Source: Amphritea balenae
GTDB lineage: Bacteria > Pseudomonadota > Gammaproteobacteria > Pseudomonadales > Balneatricaceae
Assembly: GCF_003858655.1 (NCBI RefSeq)
Contig: NZ_RQXV01000005.1
Location: forward strand, 248,001 to 312,000
DNA length: 64,000 nt
Reading direction: 5' to 3'
How positions within the stretch are numbered: the stretch's first letter is position 1; each line of letters starts with the position of its first letter. Below are positions 18,148 to 27,735 of the stretch, piece by piece. Both the position numbers and the translations under genes were made by a program. A model generated the notes under the pieces. The model was given only the letters and a program-made list of their open reading frames with translations, ran no database searches and had not been told where the DNA came from.

Positions 18148-18153
18148 TGCCAT

Positions 18154-18430
18154 TTCCTCGGGTACTTTTACCGGTTATACGGAAAACATAGGAAATGGAT
18201 CTGAAATAAACCTGAAAAACTGTTCGTTTTTTAGACAGAAGTAAACTAACTATAGATGGATTTATTACAAAAAAAGGGCGCAAAAATAGCCATTCCAGCC
18301 TTCGTAAAACATATTCGATACCTATGGCGCATTGTTATTTGATTTCAGATCAGCCTATAGTAGGGGCTCATGCGTAGCGAATCTTTTCAGATTGTGGCTT
18401 GTTGCGTTTTTATAACGTAAGGAGTTTTAT
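18154..18430. other. Divergent intergenic region
   Basis: This 277-bp AT-rich gap separates the exported protein from the methyltransferase. No gene or clear operator is visible; presumably it holds both promoters. Confidence 0.3.
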
Positions 18431-19069
18431 ATGAACGCTGTACGTATCTGTTATCAAACCGTTGAGTTTGAAGAAGTCGATATTCACATCCGTAGTCTTC
18501 GTGACAAACAACAGTTCTCCGACCCTTTTGGCGAAGCTGAAGCGCTGGGCATTTCATCTGCACAGTGGTCTTTATTCGGAGTTCTCTGGGAGTCGAGCAA
18601 AGTACTGGCCAAAGAAATGGAACACTTTAACATCGACGACAAACGCATACTTGAAGTGGGCTGTGGAATTGGCCTGACAAGCTTACTGCTTAACTCGAGA
18701 CAGGCAGATATAACAGCAACCGACTATCATCCCGAAGCCAGTACTTTCCTGACTGAAAATACCCGCCTGAATAGTGACGAAACTATCCCATTTTTAAGAA
18801 CAGCCTGGCAGGATGAACATGACGGGCTTGGAACATTTGACCTTATTATCGGTGCTGATCTGTTATACGAAGCTGAACATATAACCTTGCTTTCAGAGTT
18901 TATAGACCGGCATACAAATCCACACTGTGAGATTATTCTGGTTGATCCCGGCAGAGGAAATCATGCCCAGTTCAGTAAAGCTATGGTCGAGAAAGGCTAT
19001 ATACACCATCAGCATAAACCTGAGGGCAATGAAGAGTTTAAAGGCATGATTCTGAAGTATAAACGCTAA
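18431..19069 (+). CDS. Class I SAM-dependent methyltransferase (METTL/Nnt1-like, probable protein methyltransferase)
   Basis: The 212-residue protein has SAM motif I ILEVGCGIGLTSLLL (about 75-90), an acidic motif II ATDYHPEA and a late motif FDLIIGADLLYEAEH, a pattern of the lysine-methyltransferase-like (METTL21/Nnt1) group. The substrate is unknown. Ribosome site AAGGAG is 7 bp before the ATG. It stands alone. Confidence 0.75.
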   Translation: MNAVRICYQTVEFEEVDIHIRSLRDKQQFSDPFGEAEALGISSAQWSLFGVLWESSKVLAKEMEHFNIDDKRILEVGCGIGLTSLLLNSRQADITATDYHPEASTFLTENTRLNSDETIPFLRTAWQDEHDGLGTFDLIIGADLLYEAEHITLLSEFIDRHTNPHCEIILVDPGRGNHAQFSKAMVEKGYIHHQHKPEGNEEFKGMILKYKR

Positions 19070-19182
19070 TAATCGGCGCTAAATAAAATCGCTGTTTCGC
19101 TACCGTTAGCCACTTCAATCCCCTGGCTTTCGAGGCTGGTATTAGCACCCTTTTAACTATCAAAAATAGCTAAGCAATAACG

Positions 19183-19941
19183 CTAGAGAGGAAACATATC
19201 AGATTGAATGAAACGCTCCTTAAATAAAAATCCCTGTATATAATCCAGTGGAAACTGCTGCACCCTGTCGAGTTCTTGTTCCGTTTCGATCCCCTCCAGA
19301 ATGCTGATACGCCCGGTTGCTCTGGCAAAACCCAGCAAGTTTTGAAACAGCACCTGATAGTTTTGTTGCCTTAATAAAGACACCCAACGTCGATCAAACT
19401 TGAGATAGCCCACGGCAACCAGCAGATCGATCGACAGCATCGATTCACTGGCACCAATATCATCAAGGGCACAGGGGATACCCCGATCCCTTAGCATTAG
19501 CAATAACGCCATACTCGCCTTAGAATCCAACAGATCAGTATTTTCTATCAGCTCTACAATCAGGTTCTCCCGCTGTTTTATCAACGCCATCATTGGCTCA
19601 TGCACTTCTTCCGTCATCGCATGTGGATCCAGATTAATAAACAGGCGAGCGTTGTTTGGAGCAAACCTTATCTGATACTTTTTTAACTGCAGCTCACACC
19701 TGCCTAATAATTGTGGATTACTGTGCAACGCCTGAAACACAGACAGCGGAGACACACTCTCATTATTCTTGCGGTAAAACCGGGCCAGCGCTTCATATGC
19801 ATAAACCTGTTGATCATGAAGACCCACAATCGGTTGATATTCGACAGCACACCGATCGACACCCAGCACCGCCAGAAGATTTGACGATCTTCCATCCTGT
19901 AGTATTTCACCCTCATTATTAACCACAGAAAGACTACCCAT
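19183..19941 (-). CDS. Stand-alone EAL-domain c-di-GMP phosphodiesterase
   Basis: The 252-residue protein is essentially one EAL domain. E50 of EALARF, N103, E130/E133, D160-D161, K181 and E216 of EGIE correspond to the metal- and base-binding residues, so activity is plausible. The loop-6 motif reads DDIGAS instead of DDFGTG, a departure that can weaken dimerisation or catalysis. No GGDEF or sensory domain is present. It would lower c-di-GMP in the cytosol. Confidence 0.82.
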   Translation of the reverse strand: MGSLSVVNNEGEILQDGRSSNLLAVLGVDRCAVEYQPIVGLHDQQVYAYEALARFYRKNNESVSPLSVFQALHSNPQLLGRCELQLKKYQIRFAPNNARLFINLDPHAMTEEVHEPMMALIKQRENLIVELIENTDLLDSKASMALLLMLRDRGIPCALDDIGASESMLSIDLLVAVGYLKFDRRWVSLLRQQNYQVLFQNLLGFARATGRISILEGIETEQELDRVQQFPLDYIQGFLFKERFIQSDMFPL

Positions 19942-20237
19942 AATCTATTGCCTCAGTTTAAACATAAGAAACGTGCCACTAAGATGATTTTATATGCGAA
20001 TAATTCTCATTACAATTAAGTTATGCTGTGCTTTGTCTGTCTTACCGAAAATCCACAATAGGTGCCGGGTTAATATTTGACCGTTCTGTGTCAGACTTAT
20101 AGTCAGAAACAAACTGATAACCAGACTCAGCCACCTAAGTTCTTATCACCAGCCGCGTGTAAATATCCACCTTTTGGAAACTGAACTGCTGATCATGACT
20201 ACCCGTTAAAACAGCCCAAACAGAATAAGGCCCCCAG

Positions 20238-21857
20238 ATGACTATCAAAAACTCACCAGGAAGTCTGGAATCTCTGGTATTCGATAACCGTTTTATCAGG
20301 GAGATGCCGGCTGACTCAGAGACCACTAACTACTGTCGACAAGTAACCGGCGCCTGTTACTCCAGGGTCCAGCCTGCGTCCCTGAATAAACCTGAACTGG
20401 TGGCTTGTGCCAGGGAAGTTGCAGAACTACTGGGCCTGGATGAAGCCGCTTGCCATACCGATAGCTTCACCGATGTTTTTTCAGGTAATCAGTTACTCCC
20501 CGATATGGACCCCTATGCTCTGTGTTACGGTGGCCATCAGTTTGGTAACTGGGCCGGGCAGCTGGGTGATGGCCGGGCCATTAATCTGGGAGAAGTGATT
20601 AATCAAGAAGGCCAGCGCTTTACCCTGCAACTGAAAGGTGCGGGTAAAACGCCTTACTCCCGTTCGGCTGACGGGCTGGCAGTATTACGCTCCTCAGTGC
20701 GGGAGTTTCTTTGCAGTGAAGCGATGTATCATCTAGGTGTACCGACAACCCGCGCACTGAGTTTAATCCTGTCCGGTGAACAGGTGATGCGAGACATGTT
20801 CTACGATGGCAACGCCAAACCTGAACCCGGCGCGATTGTCTGCCGCGTGGCCCCCTCATTCACCCGCTTTGGCAGCTTTCAGATTTTTGCCGCCCGGGGT
20901 GAAAATGAGCTGTTAAAACAACTGGCCGATTACACCATTAAAACCGACTTCCCCCACCTTCTCCCGGATGCTGGCGAACCGGATAAAGCGGTCTATCTGG
21001 CCTGGTTTAATGAGATCTGCCGTACCACCGCCGAGATGGTTGTTCACTGGACCCGGGGCGGCTTTGTCCACGGCGTAATGAATACCGACAACATGTCGAT
21101 CCTGGGCCTGACAATCGACTACGGCCCCTACGGCTGGCTGGAAGACTTTGACCCCGACTGGACCCCAAACACCACCGATGCCCAGGGACGTCGCTATCGC
21201 TTTGGCAATCAGGCCAAAGTAGCCCAATGGAACCTGTTTCAACTGGCCAATGCGATCTATTCGCTGGTCGATGAGGCAGAACCTCTGCAACAGGCTTTAA
21301 GTGACTACGGCCATACCTATGAACAGCTGAGTCAGCGCATGATGGCCGATAAGTTAGGTCTGAACCAGTACCAGCCAGATACCGACGATGAACTCTGTGC
21401 AGAGCTAGAAGCGATACTGCAACTGGTCGAAACGGATATGACTCTCTTCTATCGCCAACTGGCCAGCATTGAGCTGGATAAAAACCAGCCCCCAGAGGAT
21501 CGTACAGCAGCATTACAGGCGGCCTACTATCAACCGGAGCAACTAACTGAGGATTATCAAAACCGGCTCAACAGCTGGCTGGATAGCTATCAGAAGCGAG
21601 TTCAACAGGATGGCACCGCCGACCGCGAACGACGCACTAGGATGAATAAAGTCAATCCAAAATATGTGCTGCGCAACTACCTTGCACAACTGGCAATAGA
21701 TAAGTCCGAACAGGGTGACCACTCATTAGTGAGTGAGCTGTTAGAGGTGCTGCGCCATCCCTACGATGAACAACCGGATAAACAACAGTTCGCTGAGAAA
21801 CGCCCGGAATGGGCCCGCTCCCGAGCCGGTTGTTCTATGCTGTCCTGTAGTTCCTGA
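20238..21857 (+). CDS. selO: Protein adenylyltransferase SelO (YdiU/UPF0061)
   Basis: The 539-residue pseudokinase has the SelO core: YGGHQFGNWAGQLGDGRAI, LQLKGAGKTPYSRSADG, LRSSVREFLCSEAM, and the metal-site region HGVMNTDNMSILG then DYGPYG. The C-terminus GCSMLSCSS keeps the redox cysteine where some homologues carry selenocysteine. SelO transfers AMP to proteins in response to oxidative stress. AAGG 7 bp before the ATG supports the start. Confidence 0.93.
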   Translation: MTIKNSPGSLESLVFDNRFIREMPADSETTNYCRQVTGACYSRVQPASLNKPELVACAREVAELLGLDEAACHTDSFTDVFSGNQLLPDMDPYALCYGGHQFGNWAGQLGDGRAINLGEVINQEGQRFTLQLKGAGKTPYSRSADGLAVLRSSVREFLCSEAMYHLGVPTTRALSLILSGEQVMRDMFYDGNAKPEPGAIVCRVAPSFTRFGSFQIFAARGENELLKQLADYTIKTDFPHLLPDAGEPDKAVYLAWFNEICRTTAEMVVHWTRGGFVHGVMNTDNMSILGLTIDYGPYGWLEDFDPDWTPNTTDAQGRRYRFGNQAKVAQWNLFQLANAIYSLVDEAEPLQQALSDYGHTYEQLSQRMMADKLGLNQYQPDTDDELCAELEAILQLVETDMTLFYRQLASIELDKNQPPEDRTAALQAAYYQPEQLTEDYQNRLNSWLDSYQKRVQQDGTADRERRTRMNKVNPKYVLRNYLAQLAIDKSEQGDHSLVSELLEVLRHPYDEQPDKQQFAEKRPEWARSRAGCSMLSCSS

Positions 21858-21860
21858 GTC

Positions 21861-22628
21861 TCAGTGGTCAGTTGAATCTTCTTGCTGCAACAGATCAACA
21901 TAAGCTTCATAACTGGCATAAGCGGTAACCGGCAGAACGACCACCAGCAACGGCAGGGCCAGCATCAGGGTGGAAAGCATCAATAACGCCAGCGACAGTG
22001 CCCAGCGAAACATCAGTAGTTTATGGCGCCACACGGTCGCAACGCTGGTAAATACTGCGGCGACAAAGGTCATCTTCTGATGCATGATCAGCGGGATAGA
22101 AAATGCCCCCACCATAAAGCCCATCTGGGCGATTACAAAGCCCATCAGGCCTGTGAACATTAAGTAAGAAAACAAGCTTTCCCGCAATACCGGGTCGGCC
22201 AGCAGTTCGGCATTAATCGGTACCGCTTTAACACCGAAGTACATACCGTAGATAACCATCGCATCGGTCACCCAGATCAGGTAACAGACACAGAGCACAA
22301 AGGTTAAAAAGAAGATGCCAGGTGTCGTCTCTCTGACACCTTTTAACAGATCCATAAAGCCCGGCTGTTCACCCTCGTGCAACATACGACCGACACGCTG
22401 AAAACCGGTTACCAGTAGTGGCGCGACCACCATAAAGCCCGCAATAAAGGGATAAAGCACCAGCCCCAGATCCAGTTGCAGTAGCTGCCAGTACGCCAAT
22501 AACGATATCACCAGGAATATCGAGCTGAACATCACACTGATCTTCCAGGTGCGGGTAAAATCCTGCCAGCCACGGCTAAGCCATAGCTTCACACCGGGTT
22601 CTATTGCTTGTTTGGTTTGTTCAGTCAT
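21861..22628 (-). CDS. DUF2189 integral membrane protein
   Basis: The 255-residue protein has about six membrane segments and the DUF2189 pattern around PFIAGFMVVAPLLVTGFQRVGRMLHEGEQPGF split by the loop. Function is unknown. It is convergent with selO, the stops being 4 bp apart. Confidence 0.75.
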   Translation of the reverse strand: MTEQTKQAIEPGVKLWLSRGWQDFTRTWKISVMFSSIFLVISLLAYWQLLQLDLGLVLYPFIAGFMVVAPLLVTGFQRVGRMLHEGEQPGFMDLLKGVRETTPGIFFLTFVLCVCYLIWVTDAMVIYGMYFGVKAVPINAELLADPVLRESLFSYLMFTGLMGFVIAQMGFMVGAFSIPLIMHQKMTFVAAVFTSVATVWRHKLLMFRWALSLALLMLSTLMLALPLLVVVLPVTAYASYEAYVDLLQQEDSTDH

Positions 22629-22736
22629 GATCCGTCACTCTGCGTTTATAATAACCCATCACATAAGGTAACAACCCTTACCGGTTAATACATTGATCAA
22701 AGATCAAATAGTTCCCTGTAAAAGATTCAATTCTGA

Positions 22737-23489
22737 CTATATGCTCAGCACCTTACCACCGACCTTTCCTTTAGACACAGTACATAAAACCAGCTCTGTC
22801 TCACTACTCCCTGATGCCACGACAACCTCACCATCAGAACCCCATACCCGGCTTTTTCCACATGATACCCAGCCACCGGTTTCGCCTGAATAGTTTGCCA
22901 TCAAAACAGGAAAACCATTCTCCAAAGCACGACTCTGCAACAGCTGACTATCGACGGCAAAACCGTTCTCAGAAATCAGCACACTGCAAAGATACGCATC
23001 TGCACCTGCCGCTTTTGCTTTTGCTGCGTGATCCCGATCACAGAAATCTGCGCATATTGCCAACGCGATCTGTTGCCCTTTATGGCTGATATCATAGTTT
23101 TCGGTTCCGGTAATAAAGTGATCGGACTCACCGGGATGAAGGTGTTGCTTACGATAAAGGTCGGTTTTACCCGAAGGATAGGAGATCAGTGCCCCGATAT
23201 ATGGCCGTGTCTCATCACTTTTCAGAGGGCAGCCACTAATCACAATAACGCCCTTTTTTTTAGCTGCTTCTGAAAGAAGCATTACAGGATCAGCATCAAT
23301 TTTTATAGCGAGATCACTCGCTAATTCAGGCTCATAGCCGGTCAAAGACAGCTCTGGAAAAACGACAACATCCGCTCCGCTCTCAGCTGCAAGCGCGACA
23401 TGTTCCAGATGTTTTTTCAAATTATGATCGATGCGACCTTTTACAGCCTGATACTGCACTAAAGCAATAATAACGTCGCTATTGTTCAC
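22737..23489 (-). CDS. Carbon-nitrogen hydrolase (nitrilase superfamily)
   Basis: The 250-residue protein carries the Glu-Lys-Cys triad of the superfamily: VVFPELSLTGYE, LYRKQHLHPGE and LAICADFCDR. Members hydrolyse amides, nitriles or carbamoyl groups. The start is GTG at 23489, with AGGA 6 bp upstream; no ATG fits as well. The substrate is not deducible. Confidence 0.82.
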   Translation of the reverse strand: MNNSDVIIALVQYQAVKGRIDHNLKKHLEHVALAAESGADVVVFPELSLTGYEPELASDLAIKIDADPVMLLSEAAKKKGVIVISGCPLKSDETRPYIGALISYPSGKTDLYRKQHLHPGESDHFITGTENYDISHKGQQIALAICADFCDRDHAAKAKAAGADAYLCSVLISENGFAVDSQLLQSRALENGFPVLMANYSGETGGWVSCGKSRVWGSDGEVVVASGSSETELVLCTVSKGKVGGKVLSI

Positions 23490-23576
23490 TCAATGTCCTT
23501 AACGGGTTTAATGATTCAGTTGAGATGCAAAAGCCAGGCATAAGACAGGTATTCCTATCGACTTTAATCATTCTGT

Positions 23577-23930
23577 TTATTTTCCAAGTGTATAAACGTT
23601 TTTACCGTTAATCAGAGAATGCTCCAGTTGATGGACCTTCACAACAGCGTTGAACGGTAAAGAAGGAATATTTACTAAGGGCTGCCTCCAGACTTCCTGA
23701 GCCGCAGGCTCGGTCCACTCAATGTGCTCCGTAAAACCGGACACATCAATTTCCAGCACTAAAGGCCGTTCTTCTGGTTCGAAATATGCGGCAGCAACAG
23801 ATTCCACTGCCTCAATAACGTTTAAATGAATACGATCCGCTTTATTATCGTTGCCACAGCGGGGTATTGTTTGAGTTTTTTGGGCTGCGATCCATGCTTC
23901 TTCCGTAATGACCCTATAAAGACTACTCAT
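23577..23930 (-). CDS. DUF952-like protein
   Basis: The 117-residue protein begins with a YRVITEEAWIAAQ segment and has VLEIDVSGFTEHIEW and a C-terminal NIPSLPFNAVVKV. This resembles DUF952 proteins, which are related to ADP-ribose-handling folds. GGAGGGG precedes the ATG. Function is unknown. Confidence 0.55.
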   Translation of the reverse strand: MSSLYRVITEEAWIAAQKTQTIPRCGNDNKADRIHLNVIEAVESVAAAYFEPEERPLVLEIDVSGFTEHIEWTEPAAQEVWRQPLVNIPSLPFNAVVKVHQLEHSLINGKNVYTLGK

Positions 23931-24167
23931 TGCCCCTCCCCTTATCTAAACATTCTCAATCAGAAGAATTGGCCAAGCATTAGCCTCATCAATGATTAAT
24001 AGTTTGATGGTGCAGGAAAAGCGACAGATAAACAATTGAGAGAAAGTCCTGAATCCAGTCCCTTACGATGGCTCGGATGCAGAAATAAAAGTGAAGATAC
24101 ATAAGAAGGCTTTTATAGTTTTTCCAGCCACTAACGAGTCGGCACTGGCAGACCGCTACCATTGAGT

Positions 24168-24245
24168 ATTCTAGCAAACTGAGCTTGCTCAGTGATCTAG
24201 AATCAGCTTGCCAATGCCCCCAAGAAGAGTCTTACGCCTCTTCTT
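24168..24245. repeat. Palindromic TTCTAGCAA element plus hairpin downstream of thiM
   Basis: TTCTAGCAA is followed by the palindrome ACTGAGC-TT-GCTCAGT and then CTAGAA (24168-24201). The same TTCTAGCAA plus palindrome design recurs at 35095-35137. A second hairpin, AAGAAGAG/CTCTTCTT (24222-24245), abuts the thiM stop and may help end that transcript. Confidence 0.5.
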
Positions 24246-25064
24246 TTACGCTGCGACCTCTTCGCACTTCAGCAGATGGCAACGGGCTTCCAGTTGTTCC
24301 TGATCCAGGGAAAACAAGGTATCCAGAATATGCATATGCAGACTACCCGGGCCATTGGCTCGCTGTGCCGCAATTTCAGCGGCAACCGATATAGCCAACA
24401 ACGCCTGCACAGTGGCATCAAAGGCACGCCGGTTTACCGACAGGAAAGTCGCCACAAAAGCGGTAGCCGCACAGCCCATCGCGGATACGCGGGTTTGCAT
24501 CAGATGACCATTAGCAATCATCAGTGCCTTGCTACCATCGGTGACAATATCAGCCTCGCCGGTCTGAGCAACCACCGCGCCGGTTTGTTGTGCCAGTAGC
24601 CAGGCAGCTTCCGGAGTGTTCTGACCTAACAAAGCTTTAATCTCAGCACTGTTACCCCGAATCACCGTCGGCTTCAGCTCGAGTAATTCACGGGCATAAT
24701 CACAGCGGGTATCCGATGCATGTACCGAAACAGGATCCAGCACCCAGGGACGCTGATAATCCAGCGCCGTTTCAATAGCTGGCCGGATAGCCGCTTTACG
24801 CGCGCTATCCAGGGTACCAATATTGATACTCAGGCTGTCACAACTGGCCACAAACTCACGAATTTCATCAACACCCATGGTCAGTGACGGTCGGGCACCC
24901 ACCGCAAGTAGCATGTCCGAGGTAAAGTCCATTGCTACCGTATTCGTTATGCACTGTATTCGCGGTTTCTGTTTGGCAATCATCGCCAGCATCGCCGCAC
25001 AGGACCGGGCATAATCAATATTACTTTGGGATTCGATATCAAATACTTTAAACGTAGCGGACAT
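24246..25064 (-). CDS. thiM: Hydroxyethylthiazole kinase ThiM
   Basis: The 272-residue protein shows ThiM motifs: IQCITNTVAMDFTSDMLLAVGARPSL split by the core, NIGTLD, WVLDPVSVHAS, VIRGNSAEI and MGCAATAFVATF (the catalytic GC region). It phosphorylates hydroxyethylthiazole in thiamine salvage. GGAGG is 7 bp before the ATG. It is the last gene of a three-gene leftward operon with DUF6506 and a LuxR-type regulator, not with thiE/thiD as usual. No TPP riboswitch precedes the operon. A TauR-type operator does (26112-26144). Confidence 0.92.
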   Translation of the reverse strand: MSATFKVFDIESQSNIDYARSCAAMLAMIAKQKPRIQCITNTVAMDFTSDMLLAVGARPSLTMGVDEIREFVASCDSLSINIGTLDSARKAAIRPAIETALDYQRPWVLDPVSVHASDTRCDYARELLELKPTVIRGNSAEIKALLGQNTPEAAWLLAQQTGAVVAQTGEADIVTDGSKALMIANGHLMQTRVSAMGCAATAFVATFLSVNRRAFDATVQALLAISVAAEIAAQRANGPGSLHMHILDTLFSLDQEQLEARCHLLKCEEVAA

Positions 25065-25086
25065 AAGTCACCTCCGAATCGATATC

Positions 25087-25731
25087 TCAGGCAGTCACTG
25101 GCTGCGGCTGATCAATTTCAACGTTTTTAATAGCTACCACAAGCTGAGTCCGGTTCTCGATCTCCAGCTTGCGCAGGATATTAGACATGTGGGTTTTGAT
25201 AGTGTGTTCAGTTAGCTCCATCTCAGACGCGATCTGCTTATTCCGCAAACCGGTTCGTACAAAACGAAGCACATTGTTTTCCTGATTAGAAAGTCTTCGC
25301 AGCGCATAACCCAGGCGGGTTTCCTGATCCAACCAGGGCTCTACGTTATCCTGTTCATAACGCCAGGAACGACCTTCCAGCACGGTTTTTATCGCCTGCT
25401 GCAGCTCTTCAAGGGATGCGGTCTTTGCGACAGCCCCCCGGGCGCCGTTGAACAACATACGCCGCATCAGTGCCAGATCTTTATTATCAGATACCATGAG
25501 AATACGATCACTGCGCTCGGCCGCCAGAGACTTCAGTTTCTCTAAGCTATCCAGACCCGGCAGGCAGGCATCAATAATCAGCATTGCTGAATCCTGCCGC
25601 GCCATCAATGCCTGCTGCAGGCTGGCAAACTGATTAAAAGACTCAACGACAGTAGTAATACCCATCTGCTTTAACAGTTGCTCTATACCTGAACAGTACA
25701 GCGGTGACGAATCGGCAATATAGATTTTCAT
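25087..25731 (-). CDS. LuxR/NarL-type response regulator
   Basis: The 214-residue protein has a receiver domain (about 1-120: IADSSP acidic pair, phospho-acceptor aspartate in IIDACLPGL, lysine in VAKTAS) and a C-terminal LuxR helix-turn-helix (about 145-205: LSNQENNVLRFVRTGLRNKQIAS then THMSNILRKLEI). No histidine kinase is adjacent. It lies between DUF6506 and thiM with gaps of about 10-22 bp, so it is probably co-transcribed. Its targets are unknown. The start at 25731 is weakly supported; a GTG at 25737 is possible. Confidence 0.85.
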   Translation of the reverse strand: MKIYIADSSPLYCSGIEQLLKQMGITTVVESFNQFASLQQALMARQDSAMLIIDACLPGLDSLEKLKSLAAERSDRILMVSDNKDLALMRRMLFNGARGAVAKTASLEELQQAIKTVLEGRSWRYEQDNVEPWLDQETRLGYALRRLSNQENNVLRFVRTGLRNKQIASEMELTEHTIKTHMSNILRKLEIENRTQLVVAIKNVEIDQPQPVTA

Positions 25732-25740
25732 AGTCACGAT

Positions 25741-26040
25741 TCAGGCAAGTTCGCGCTGTAAGCGCTGACGCTCTTCATCGGTGTACTGCACATAGCCAAC
25801 CGGAATATGGTCGTTGATCGCATCACGTACAGATTGCGCATCTTCGGCAGAAAAGCCACCGCACATCTCGATCAGCTGAATGCCTTTAGTGATCATCTCC
25901 TGCGCAACCATCTGCGCCTGAGCAACATCGGCTACACCGGCAATCGACATATCAAAATTATCACTGTGCAGACGGGCATGGTGTTTGAACATTTCTAGGT
26001 CTGCGCTTTTAACGATAAAGCCGTAACGGTTTAAAGCCAT
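25741..26040 (-). CDS. DUF6506 family protein
   Basis: The 99-residue protein resembles the DUF6506 family: YGFIVKSADLEMFKHHARL, DVAQAQMVAQEMITKGIQLIEMCGGFSAEDAQ split over the core, and HIPVGYVQY. Function is unknown. GGAGG is about 8 bp before the ATG. It is the first gene of the operon with the LuxR-type regulator and thiM, behind a TauR-type operator. Confidence 0.65.
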   Translation of the reverse strand: MALNRYGFIVKSADLEMFKHHARLHSDNFDMSIAGVADVAQAQMVAQEMITKGIQLIEMCGGFSAEDAQSVRDAINDHIPVGYVQYTDEERQRLQRELA

Positions 26041-26111
26041 CACTTGCCTCCGGATCTGGTTATTTTTATTTCGGTGCTATGACTTATTAAAGACCGGATA
26101 CTGTAATCTGA

Positions 26112-26144
26112 TTAGAGCCAGAATTTTTAAGACTTTAGGACCAA
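26112..26144 (-). promoter_or_regulatory. TauR-type direct-repeat operator of the DUF6506-luxR-thiM operon
   Basis: On the minus strand TTGGTCCTAA (26144-26135) and CTGGCTCTAA (26121-26112) have starts 23 bp apart. A -10-like TTTAAT lies 30 bp from the second repeat start. The second decamer fits the window consensus exactly. Confidence 0.6.
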
Positions 26145-26267
26145 AGATAAAAACAAGATCGCCATACAGAGCAGGGATTGCCAGACGCGACGACGTGCCA
26201 GTTAGCGGTTAGATGGCAAACTAAGTTTACCTTGCCAGATAAAACGGAGATGAAAGTCGAAAACCTG

Positions 26268-26867
26268 TCAGGCTTTTTGTACTATAAGGTACAGATGCAC
26301 TTCGGGGCGCTGGTCGTATTCCAGGTGGCGGCATATACAACCGGACGCGGCTATTACTTCCAGTAACTTTGGTACACCTAAAGCGGAATAATAAACTTCA
26401 GGGCCCATAAAATCGTCAACCTGATCGCTGGGTTCATCCAGGCCTCCGGCAGAAAAAATACAGACGCCTCCGGGAGCCAGGGCGGCGAAAATCTTTTCTA
26501 ATACCCTTTCGTGACGATCAAGGGGAACATGCCAGATACTGTCCCAGGCGGTAATAAAATCGTACTGCTTTAGCGGCTGCCAGTCGCAAATATCATCCTG
26601 ATAAAAAGTCACATCAGGATGCCCTTTTCTGGCCCGGCTAATCATCTCACCTGATATATCGAGGCCTTCAGGTGCAAAGCCTTTTCCTAACAGAAGATCG
26701 ATAAAACGGCCATTCCAGCCACAGCCCACATCCAGTGCGGCGCCGCGTTTGTCGGTAAACCCAATGGCCCGCTCATGCTGAGCTATACCATTGTTATTAT
26801 TGAATGTTTGCTTATCCCACAGATCAGCGATCTGATTGTAAGCCTGGCCTATCTGTTCAGGTTTCAT
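26268..26867 (-). CDS. Class I SAM-dependent methyltransferase
   Basis: The 199-residue protein has SAM motif I ALDVGCGWNGRFIDLLL, motif II GLDISGEMI, motif III FYQDDI and FAALAPGGVCIFSAGG. It resembles small-molecule methyltransferases of the UbiE/Methyltransf_11 type. The substrate is unknown. Its ATG overlaps the stop of the upstream LysE gene by 4 bp, so the two are coupled. Confidence 0.78.
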   Translation of the reverse strand: MKPEQIGQAYNQIADLWDKQTFNNNNGIAQHERAIGFTDKRGAALDVGCGWNGRFIDLLLGKGFAPEGLDISGEMISRARKGHPDVTFYQDDICDWQPLKQYDFITAWDSIWHVPLDRHERVLEKIFAALAPGGVCIFSAGGLDEPSDQVDDFMGPEVYYSALGVPKLLEVIAASGCICRHLEYDQRPEVHLYLIVQKA

Positions 26868-27484
26868 TCTTTATTCGCCACCAGCAGACCGACACCAGCA
26901 CTGGCTAATAAACCCGCGCAACAGCGGTTAAACAGCCTGCGCATATCCGGCCTGGAAAACCAGTTGCGTAAATACACACCGCAACATCCGTAACCTGCAA
27001 TAGCGACCCATTCAAGCAACAGGAATACCCCACCCAACAGGAAGAACTGAAAACCGATTGGCTGGCCCGGATCAACAAACTGGGGCAGAAAAGCGGTAAA
27101 AATCAGGATCGCTTTCGGATTACCAATCGCCAGTAAAAACTCTTGTTTAGCCAAATTCAGGGCTGACATCTCAGCCCCTGAACTGGCAACCTCTTCAGCA
27201 GGCGTAGCTCGCCATAGCTGATACGCCAGCCAGAACAGATAACCCGCCCCCAGTACTTTTATAACAAAGAACAACTGCTCAGACGCGTACAGAATACTAG
27301 CCAGACCTGAAGCAGCCAATGCGATCATCATAGCAAAGGCTGTCAGCCGGCCAATGCCAGCCAGACAGGCCGTTTTAAGCCCATAACGCTTAGCATTACT
27401 CATCGCCAACAGGTTATTTGGACCCGGTGACAGATTCAATGCAAAGCATGCAGGCACAAACAATATAAGCGTGACCAGTTCCAT
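26864..27484 (-). CDS. LysE/RhtB family amino-acid exporter
   Basis: The 206-residue membrane protein begins with NLSPGPNNLLAMSNAKRYG, the LysE/RhtB signature, and has about six hydrophobic segments. It exports amino acids or analogues; the substrate is not known. It is coupled to the downstream methyltransferase. Confidence 0.85.
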   Translation of the reverse strand: MELVTLILFVPACFALNLSPGPNNLLAMSNAKRYGLKTACLAGIGRLTAFAMMIALAASGLASILYASEQLFFVIKVLGAGYLFWLAYQLWRATPAEEVASSGAEMSALNLAKQEFLLAIGNPKAILIFTAFLPQFVDPGQPIGFQFFLLGGVFLLLEWVAIAGYGCCGVYLRNWFSRPDMRRLFNRCCAGLLASAGVGLLVANKE

Positions 27485-27525
27485 TCCCTATAACCTTCAG
27501 GCCTGTTTTTTAAGCTTGTTTTGCA

Positions 27526-27735
27526 TCAGCCACAACAGGGCTTTTGCAATTGGATAGGCGGACAAGGCGTATCACCGTACGAGCAGAACACGCAGCAATC
27601 GCCCGGTTTTAGCTTCAGCAACAACTCACATCCCTTGCACTCATAATAAAACTGGCACGAATCCTCGGGCATATGTTCCACTTCTACATGCCCGCACTCC
27701 GGACAGGTAATAGTGGAATCAAGTTTTAGCTTCAT
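27526..27735 (-). CDS. Small cysteine-rich GDCCVxC-domain protein
   Basis: The 69-residue protein has CPECGH, CKGCELLLKLKPGDCCVFCSYG split by the motif, and a terminal CCG. This matches the GDCCVxC proteins often annotated near mercury or other metal functions. It probably binds a metal through its ten cysteines. The role is unknown. Confidence 0.75.
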   Translation of the reverse strand: MKLKLDSTITCPECGHVEVEHMPEDSCQFYYECKGCELLLKLKPGDCCVFCSYGDTPCPPIQLQKPCCG

